A stretch of 10,454 nucleotides of DNA from Oscillospiraceae bacterium (GTDB taxonomy: Bacteria; Bacillota; Clostridia; Oscillospirales; Acutalibacteraceae): contig JAISII010000123.1 of assembly GCA_031262125.1 (NCBI GenBank), positions 1 through 10,454 on the forward strand, written 5' to 3'. Positions 5,772 through 10,454 of this stretch are shown one piece after another. The position numbers and the translations under genes are program-made. Numbering within the stretch: position 1 is the first letter of the stretch; every line of letters starts with the position of its first letter. The notes under the pieces are model-generated. The model saw only the letters and a list, made by a program, of their open reading frames with translations, had not been told where the DNA came from and did no database searches.

Positions 5772-7160
5772 TTATGCGTTTTTTAAGTAATCATCAATAG
5801 CGGCGGCAGCTTTCTTCCCCGCCCCCATAGCCAAAATTACCGTTGCTGCACCCGTAACGGCATCACCGCCTGCATACACCCCTTTTATTGAGGTTTGCAG
5901 CGTATCTTCATCCACCACAAGGCAGTTCCAGCGGTTGGTTTCAAGCTCTTTTTCGGCAGAGGTAAGCGTTGGATTTGGTGCATTGCCAATCGCCATAATT
6001 ATGGTATCGGCTGCTATTTTAAAGTTAGAGCCCTCAACCTCCACCGGGCGGCGTCTGCCCGAGGAATCCGGCTCGCCCAACTCCATTTTAACGCACTCCA
6101 GCTCAACTGCTTTTGAGTTATCATCACCCAAAATTTGCACAGGGTTGGTCAAAAGCAAAAACTCTATGCCTTCCTCTTTTGCATGGTGAATTTCCTCGTT
6201 GCGGGCGGGCATTTCGTCTTCGCCTCGGCGGTAAATTATACTAACTGTTTTTGCACCCAGCCGCAATGCACAGCGTGCAGCGTCCATAGCTACATTGCCG
6301 CCGCCAATTACAGCAACATTTTCAGGCTGAGTAAGCGGTGTGTCGTAGCCCGCACTGTACGCCTTTAGAAGGTTTACACGGGTCAAAAATTCATTGGCAG
6401 AATACACGCCAATCAAATTTTCGCCGAGGATTTTCATAAAATTCGGCAGCCCTGCACCTGTACCCAAAAAAACAGCGTTAAAGCCGTCATCCGACAAATC
6501 TTGCAGTTTTAGGCTTTTGCCGACAATAACATTTGTAATAATTTCTACACCCAGTAATTTCAAACTTTCAATTTCTTTTTCTACAATTCTTTTCGGCAGC
6601 CTAAATTCGGGTATACCGTACATCAAAACGCCGCCGGCGGTGTGCAGTGCCTCAAAAACCGTTACCGAGTAGCCCTTTTTTGCAAGCTCGCCCGCACAAG
6701 TCAGCCCGGCAGGCCCTCCACCAACAACAGCAACTTTTTTGCCGTTGTTTTGCGGTTTTTCCTCATTATCAATAGCAGCTTCGCTTTCAAAATCGGCGGC
6801 AAACCGCTCCAATCTGCCGATTGCAACGCTCTCGCCCTTAATTCCCCGTACACAGGCACTCTCACACTGCACCTCTTGCGGGCAAACACGTCCGCACACT
6901 GCGGCAAGCGAATTATCCCGCTTAACAATGCTTGCGGCAGCGGCAAAATCTCCGTTTTTCAATTCTGCAATAAACTCGGGGATTGCCACATTAACCGGGC
7001 ATTTTGCAACACACGGGCGAGTTTTGCAGCCCAAGCATCGGTTTGCCTCTTGCACTGCATCCTCGGCACTGTAACCAAGTGCGACTTCTGTAAAATTCTC
7101 TCGCCTTATATTTGGCAATTGCTCGGGCATTTTAGTTTTTAAAGCTTGCATATTAGCCAT
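5772..7160 (-). CDS. nfnB: NfnB / GltA-family FAD, 2x[4Fe-4S] oxidoreductase (NADPH-dependent glutamate synthase small-chain type)
   Basis: A 462-residue cytoplasmic flavoprotein of the homotetrameric GltA (TIGR01316) type. With NfnA next to it, it most likely forms the NADH-dependent reduced ferredoxin:NADP oxidoreductase, which carries the bifurcating FAD and the NADP site. The N-domain has two cysteine groups for [4Fe-4S] clusters: C42, C45, C50 and C54, then C89, C93, C99 and C103. The FAD Rossmann motif GGGPAG is at 147-152 and the pyridine-nucleotide motif IGGGNVAMDAAR at 285-296. A C-terminal FAD motif starts YAGGDAVTGAA (about 429-439). The ATG at 7160 has GGAG (7167-7170) six bases upstream. 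It lies 40 bases after nfnA with no promoter or hairpin between, so the two are an operon. The name gltA is commonly given, but no glutamate synthase large subunit is present here. Confidence 0.93.
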   Translation of the reverse strand: MANMQALKTKMPEQLPNIRRENFTEVALGYSAEDAVQEANRCLGCKTRPCVAKCPVNVAIPEFIAELKNGDFAAAASIVKRDNSLAAVCGRVCPQEVQCESACVRGIKGESVAIGRLERFAADFESEAAIDNEEKPQNNGKKVAVVGGGPAGLTCAGELAKKGYSVTVFEALHTAGGVLMYGIPEFRLPKRIVEKEIESLKLLGVEIITNVIVGKSLKLQDLSDDGFNAVFLGTGAGLPNFMKILGENLIGVYSANEFLTRVNLLKAYSAGYDTPLTQPENVAVIGGGNVAMDAARCALRLGAKTVSIIYRRGEDEMPARNEEIHHAKEEGIEFLLLTNPVQILGDDNSKAVELECVKMELGEPDSSGRRRPVEVEGSNFKIAADTIIMAIGNAPNPTLTSAEKELETNRWNCLVVDEDTLQTSIKGVYAGGDAVTGAATVILAMGAGKKAAAAIDDYLKNA

Positions 7161-7200
7161 AATTTTCTCCGTTTTTGTTTATAAATCAAATGTTTTTATA

Positions 7201-8046
7201 TTATTTTAAAAGGTTACATTCGTGTGTTTTTTTAAAGCTTTCATAAGCGTCCGCCTCAAGAGCTTTAAATGACGCCAGACGTTTCATCGCATCGTCAAAA
7301 TCGACCAAATGCCCGTCAAAATCGGGGCCGTCCACACAGGCAAATTTCATTTTCCCGTCAACCAAAACTCGGCAACAACCGCACATCCCCGTGCCGTCAA
7401 TCATCAGCGGGTTCATACTTACAATCGTTTTAATGCCATAGGTTTTGGTCAGCTGTGCCACTGCTTTCATCATCGGCAATGGGCCAATCGCAATCACAAC
7501 ATCGTACTGCTTGCCCGAGTTTATGCTCTGTTCCAAAGCGGCGGTTACAAAGCCTTTGTTGCCGTTGCTGCCGTCGTCGGTCATCACGGTCAGGTTGGTT
7601 GAGTTCGCTCTCATTTTGTCCTCAAGGATTATCAAATCTGAGGTTCTGAAGCCTGCTATCATATCAACATCAGCACCCATTTTAAAAAGTGCTTTTGCCT
7701 GCGGGTATGCAATTGCACAGCCCGCACCGCCGCCAATTACCGCAGCGTTTTTAAAGCCGCATAGTTCCGAGGCCGCACCCAAAGGCCCTGCAAAATCTAA
7801 AATTTCGTCCCCTTGGTTTAAAAGAGCAAGTTGTGCAGTTGTTTTGCCCACAATCTGAAAAATTATTGTTATTGTTCCGCTCTTTGCAGAATAATCGGCA
7901 ATCGTCAGTGGTATTCTTTCTCCGTATTCATCAACCCTAAGCACAACAAACTGCCCCGGCTGTGCATGTTTTGCGGCATAGGGGGCGTTTACAACCATCT
8001 CTACCGTAGAAGAGTTAAGATACGTTTTAGTTAATATTTTATACAT
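7201..8046 (-). CDS. nfnA: NfnA: ferredoxin-NADP reductase-like subunit (sulfide dehydrogenase beta type)
   Basis: A 281-residue cytoplasmic FNR/PyrK-like flavoprotein, the NAD(H)-handling subunit of Nfn. It has an FAD-binding beta-barrel with the RIPLT motif (44-48), typical of RxxS/T FAD sites. A nucleotide-binding domain with IGGGAGCA follows (104-111). The C-terminal [2Fe-2S] motif contains C222, C224, C225 and C237. Characterised NfnA proteins use three Cys and one Asp as cluster ligands; D217 is a candidate fourth ligand here, by inference. The length fits the family. The ATG at 8046 is preceded by AAGGAG (8052-8057) at 5 bases, a strong ribosome site. It is the first gene of the nfnA-nfnB operon, driven by a near-consensus promoter and divergent from the flavoprotein gene to the right. 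PyrK-type and SudB names are alternatives, but the GltA-family partner supports NfnA. Confidence 0.93.
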   Translation of the reverse strand: MYKILTKTYLNSSTVEMVVNAPYAAKHAQPGQFVVLRVDEYGERIPLTIADYSAKSGTITIIFQIVGKTTAQLALLNQGDEILDFAGPLGAASELCGFKNAAVIGGGAGCAIAYPQAKALFKMGADVDMIAGFRTSDLIILEDKMRANSTNLTVMTDDGSNGNKGFVTAALEQSINSGKQYDVVIAIGPLPMMKAVAQLTKTYGIKTIVSMNPLMIDGTGMCGCCRVLVDGKMKFACVDGPDFDGHLVDFDDAMKRLASFKALEADAYESFKKTHECNLLK

Positions 8047-8085
8047 GGCATCTCCTTAAAATAAAGCAACTCAGGCACATTTTTA

Positions 8086-8112
8086 CGGCAGAATTTCTAC
8101 AAACGTCCGCCG
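8086..8112 (-). other. Possible hairpin in the nfnA leader
   Basis: On the minus strand CGGCGGA (8106-8112) can pair with TCTGCCG (8086-8092), seven pairs including one G-U, around a 13-base loop. It lies about midway in the predicted leader of about 100 bases, well upstream of the ribosome site. I recognise no riboswitch class, and a structure this small may be chance. Confidence 0.2.
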
Positions 8113-8153
8113 AAAATATAAAAATTTTAGCCCTGCTTTGTTGCACAGCCTTT

Positions 8154-8183
8154 ATTGTAACAAAATATACATAAGATTGTCAA
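8154..8183 (-). promoter_or_regulatory. Strong predicted promoter of the nfnA-nfnB operon
   Basis: On the minus strand a perfect -35 TTGACA (8178-8183) and -10 TACAAT (8154-8159, 5 of 6) are separated by 18 bases, with an extended TGT element before the -10. The start site would be near 8147, about 100 bases ahead of the ATG. Its -35 lies six bases from that of the divergent promoter, so a single regulator could act on both. Confidence 0.7.
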
Positions 8184-8189
8184 ATAATA

Positions 8190-8218
8190 TTGTAAAAATT
8201 ACGGTTATGAATTATAAT
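8190..8218 (+). promoter_or_regulatory. Predicted promoter of the right-hand flavoprotein gene
   Basis: -35 TTGTAA (8190-8195, 4 of 6) and a consensus -10 TATAAT (8213-8218) are 17 bases apart. The start would be near 8225, leaving a leader of about 84 bases in which TTTTTGCA (8244-8251) and TGCAAAAA (8276-8283) form an inverted repeat. It is divergent from the nfnA promoter. Confidence 0.6.
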
Positions 8219-8308
8219 GATAGTTAAGTTAGAGAATGTCAGTTTTTTGCATTTTGCAACTATTGGTCGGTAATCTGCAAAAATACAATGTGAACCGAGG
8301 TTTTGATT

Positions 8309-9556
8309 TTGAACAGAATTAAGGCAGATATTGCAATAATCGGCGGCGGAGCGGCAGGTATGATGGCTGCGGCGGCTTTATCGTATGAGCTTTTTGCAAA
8401 AAACGGGCAAAATAATGTGCATATAGTTATTATCGAAAAAGAAGCCCGAGTGGGCAGAAAACTGCTAAAAACCGGCAACGGGCGTTGCAACCTCACAAAT
8501 TCAGGTGCAACAGCAGCCGATTATTCGGGCAGCTTTGATATTGCTGATTTTCTGGATGTTAACACTCCAACCGAGCTTATAGCCTATTTTGCAAAGCTCG
8601 GGCTGATTTGCAAAAGCGATGCCGAAAACAGAGTTTACCCCATTAGCAACAGTGCAAATTCGGTTTTAGATGTTTTGCGAAACAATTATTTGTCTTATGG
8701 GGTTGCCGAATATTGCAACAATGTTGTTAGTTCGATTGATTATCAAAAGCAAAGCTATATTATAAAAACCGATAGTAATATTTTTGAAGCTGCAACCGTC
8801 ATTTTAGCTACAGGCAGTTGTGCTTCGGTTAATTTTTCAAAAGAAAATATATACAGCTTGCCCAAAGCATTGGGGCATAATATTTCAAAAATAAATCCGG
8901 GTCTTAGCCCTATTCAAGCAAATTCTAAAATTCTTAGCGGCTTAAAGGGCATCCGCTGCAACTGCAAAGTGCAGTTAAAAGAGCAAAATAATGTTTTGGC
9001 AACCGAATATGGCGAATTGCAATTTGCCGAAAACGGGCTTTCGGGCATTTGCATTTTTAATTTGTCTAACAGAATACACAATGCCGAAAACCCAAAGGTA
9101 GAAATCGACTTTCTGCCAAACACTACCGCACAAGATTTTGCCAAAATTTTGTGCAACCGAGCAGCTAAATTTGCCGCCTTAACAATAGACGAATTATTCT
9201 TTGGAATTTTAAACAAACGCATTGGGATGGCTATATTAAAAACCTGCAAAATCGGGGATTTTTCAAGAAAACTCGGTGCACTAACTAAAAAAGAAACAGA
9301 GAAAATTGCAAATTGCACAAAAGCTTTTAGCGTTGATGTCAGCCGACCGCAAAGCTTTGCAAAAGCACAAATTGCCATCGGCGGCGTTATCGGGAGCGAA
9401 ATTAGCAGCAAAACTATGCAAAGCACCCTGCACGGCAATTTGTATGTTTTGGGCGAACTGATAGACTGCAATGGGCAGTGCGGCGGGTTTAATTTGAATT
9501 TTGCATTTTCATCCGCAGTTGTTGCCGCAAAAAGCATTGCAGAAAAATACAATTAA
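8309..9556 (+). CDS. HI0933/BaiN-family NAD(P)/FAD-dependent oxidoreductase (TIGR00275 type)
   Basis: A 415-residue flavoprotein, about the usual length. The N-terminal FAD dinucleotide fold begins ADIAIIGGGAAGMMAA, with GGGAAG at residues 12-17. The family signature GRKLLKTGNGRCNLTN is at 49-64, and the C-terminal FAD-closing region GELIDCNGQCGGFNLNFAF is at 382-400. An IGGV segment near 357-360 and TMQS near 369-372 are also typical. Members are annotated variously as aminoacetone oxidase-like or, in bile-acid clostridia, BaiN; the true substrate here cannot be told. Initiation must use a non-ATG codon, because the in-frame ATG at 8288 is followed at once by TGA. TTG at 8309 is preferred since GAGG (8297-8300) lies 8 bases upstream; the TTG at 8303 is only 2 bases from it. 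The next flavoprotein gene starts 65 bases downstream. Confidence 0.9.
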   Translation: MNRIKADIAIIGGGAAGMMAAAALSYELFAKNGQNNVHIVIIEKEARVGRKLLKTGNGRCNLTNSGATAADYSGSFDIADFLDVNTPTELIAYFAKLGLICKSDAENRVYPISNSANSVLDVLRNNYLSYGVAEYCNNVVSSIDYQKQSYIIKTDSNIFEAATVILATGSCASVNFSKENIYSLPKALGHNISKINPGLSPIQANSKILSGLKGIRCNCKVQLKEQNNVLATEYGELQFAENGLSGICIFNLSNRIHNAENPKVEIDFLPNTTAQDFAKILCNRAAKFAALTIDELFFGILNKRIGMAILKTCKIGDFSRKLGALTKKETEKIANCTKAFSVDVSRPQSFAKAQIAIGGVIGSEISSKTMQSTLHGNLYVLGELIDCNGQCGGFNLNFAFSSAVVAAKSIAEKYN

Positions 9557-9621
9557 GTTTGATGTTTGCAATTTGAAGCAATATTTGACTTATTATACAT
9601 TTTCTTTAAGTGAGAACTAAA

Positions 9622-10454
9622 ATGATACGAATAAATTTTGTAAAGCTGCCGCTAAACTATAATCAAAAAACTATCGAAAATGCCGTTTGCAAAGAGCTCC
9701 GCATTGACAAACGTGCTATTGAGCATTTTACGCTTAATCGCTTGTCTGTCGATGCCAGAAAAAAGACGGATATTAAATTTATTGCCACAATTGATGTTTT
9801 TTTAAAAACTAACGAAAGCACAGTTTTAAGCAAAGCCAAAAACATAAACGCCGCAAAAGCACTGCCCTATGAATATAATTTTTTAGTTAATAAAGAAGGT
9901 TTTGGCACTAACCCCGTGGTTGTAGGGAGTGGACCTGCCGGGTTGTTTGCCGCCTATATTTTGGCAAAAGGCGGCACAAACCCAATTGTAATAGAGCGGG
10001 GTTCGCAGGTAGCAGCCCGTGTGCAGGATGTGGAAAGCTTTTGGCTTAAAGGGCAGTTTAACCCTGCATCTAATGTTCAGTTTGGCGAGGGCGGAGCAGG
10101 CACATTTTCGGACGGCAAGCTGACAGCCGGAAGCAAAGACACCCGCAAAAACCTTGTGCTGCAAACCTTTGCAGAAAACGGTGCTCCACCCGAAATTCTC
10201 TACACCGCAAAGCCGCACATAGGCACCGATTATTTGCGAAAAGTAGTAGTTAATATTCGCAAGCAAACAATAGCACTGGGCGGCAAGTTCCTTTTTAACA
10301 CACAGCTTATCGACGTTAAAACAAAAGAAAACATTGTTGTTGCCGCCGTTGTAAAAAATGAAGAATCCGCATACAAAATTGACACGGATTGCATAGTTTT
10401 AGCCATTGGGCACAGTGCAAGAGACACCTTTGAAATGCTCAACGACAAAAAAAT
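9622..10454 (+). CDS. COG2509-type FAD-dependent dehydrogenase, N-terminal part (cut by right edge)
   Basis: The first 277 codons are present, about half of a protein that in this family is usually around 530 residues. A small N-terminal domain (about 1-75, including RLSVDARKKTDIKFI) is characteristic of the family. It precedes an FAD Rossmann motif VVVGSGPAGLFAAYIL (99-114), an IERG stretch, and the conserved NVQFGEGGAGTFSDGKLT (151-168). A second nucleotide-fold strand VLAIGHSARDTF lies near 259-270. The function is uncharacterised; a flavin-dependent oxidoreductase in the cytoplasm is the safest statement. The ATG at 9622 has only a weak GTGAG-like ribosome site. The 65-base gap from the upstream flavoprotein contains no hairpin terminator and no convincing promoter, so co-transcription is likely. 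Confidence 0.9.
   Translation, partial: MIRINFVKLPLNYNQKTIENAVCKELRIDKRAIEHFTLNRLSVDARKKTDIKFIATIDVFLKTNESTVLSKAKNINAAKALPYEYNFLVNKEGFGTNPVVVGSGPAGLFAAYILAKGGTNPIVIERGSQVAARVQDVESFWLKGQFNPASNVQFGEGGAGTFSDGKLTAGSKDTRKNLVLQTFAENGAPPEILYTAKPHIGTDYLRKVVVNIRKQTIALGGKFLFNTQLIDVKTKENIVVAAVVKNEESAYKIDTDCIVLAIGHSARDTFEMLNDKK

Noticed and set aside
8178..8196. Possible Rex redox-repressor site overlapping the nfnA -35 (TTGTCAAATAATATTGTAA)
   Set aside because: The right half does not match the TTAACAA/TTCACAA arm of known Rex operators, so it is better explained as the two -35 elements.
8914..9552. Long minus-strand open frame (212 codons) opposite the BaiN-like gene
   Set aside because: It lies entirely antisense to a conserved flavoprotein, and its sequence is a mirror of the coding frame with no recognisable domain.
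9557..9621. Promoter or terminator in the gap between the two flavoprotein genes
   Set aside because: No hexamer pair with proper spacing and no stem longer than 4 bp could be found.

Overview
The window reads as chromosomal DNA of an anaerobic, probably spore-forming member of the Clostridia (Bacillota). The evidence is a pyruvate,phosphate dikinase, an adjacent NfnA/NfnB-type electron-bifurcating transhydrogenase pair, an M50 intramembrane protease of the SpoIVFB kind with a small single-pass partner, and a two-part radical SAM protein typical of clostridial genomes. Coding regions have moderate GC and the intergenic stretches are very AT-rich. The genus cannot be named from this sequence. 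There are no tRNA or rRNA genes, transposases, CRISPR arrays or phage genes, and no non-coding stretch exceeds about 260 bases.

Layout. From the left edge to 8046 every gene is on the minus strand. They are: the start of ppdK (cut by the left edge); a TIGR03960/TIGR03936-type radical SAM fusion protein of unknown function; a small XRE-family regulator with its own strong promoter and an intrinsic terminator; a two-gene unit of a single-pass membrane protein and an M50 protease, overlapping by 14 bases; and nfnB (gltA-like) with nfnA upstream of it as a two-gene operon. At 8046-8309 transcription diverges. To the right, on the plus strand, lie a HI0933/BaiN-family flavoprotein and the first half of a COG2509-type FAD-dependent dehydrogenase, cut by the right edge.

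How the parts work together. NfnA and NfnB should form the cytoplasmic NADH-dependent reduced ferredoxin:NADP oxidoreductase, balancing NADH, NADPH and ferredoxin in fermentation. PpdK links PEP and pyruvate, using pyrophosphate and ATP. The membrane pair resembles spoIVFA-spoIVFB. Just upstream of it is a sequence that closely fits the mother-cell sigma-E promoter consensus, so the pair is probably sporulation-related, although the SpoIVFA-like partner lacks the usual LytM domain. The two right-hand flavoproteins have no firmly known physiological role.

The points most worth following are the sigma-E-like promoter on the stripped-down SpoIVFA-like gene, the XRE cassette with operator-like repeats sitting between the protease and radical SAM genes, and the pair of orphan flavoproteins divergent from nfn. 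I saw no clear signature of a wholly new system such as defence, secretion or a biosynthetic cluster.
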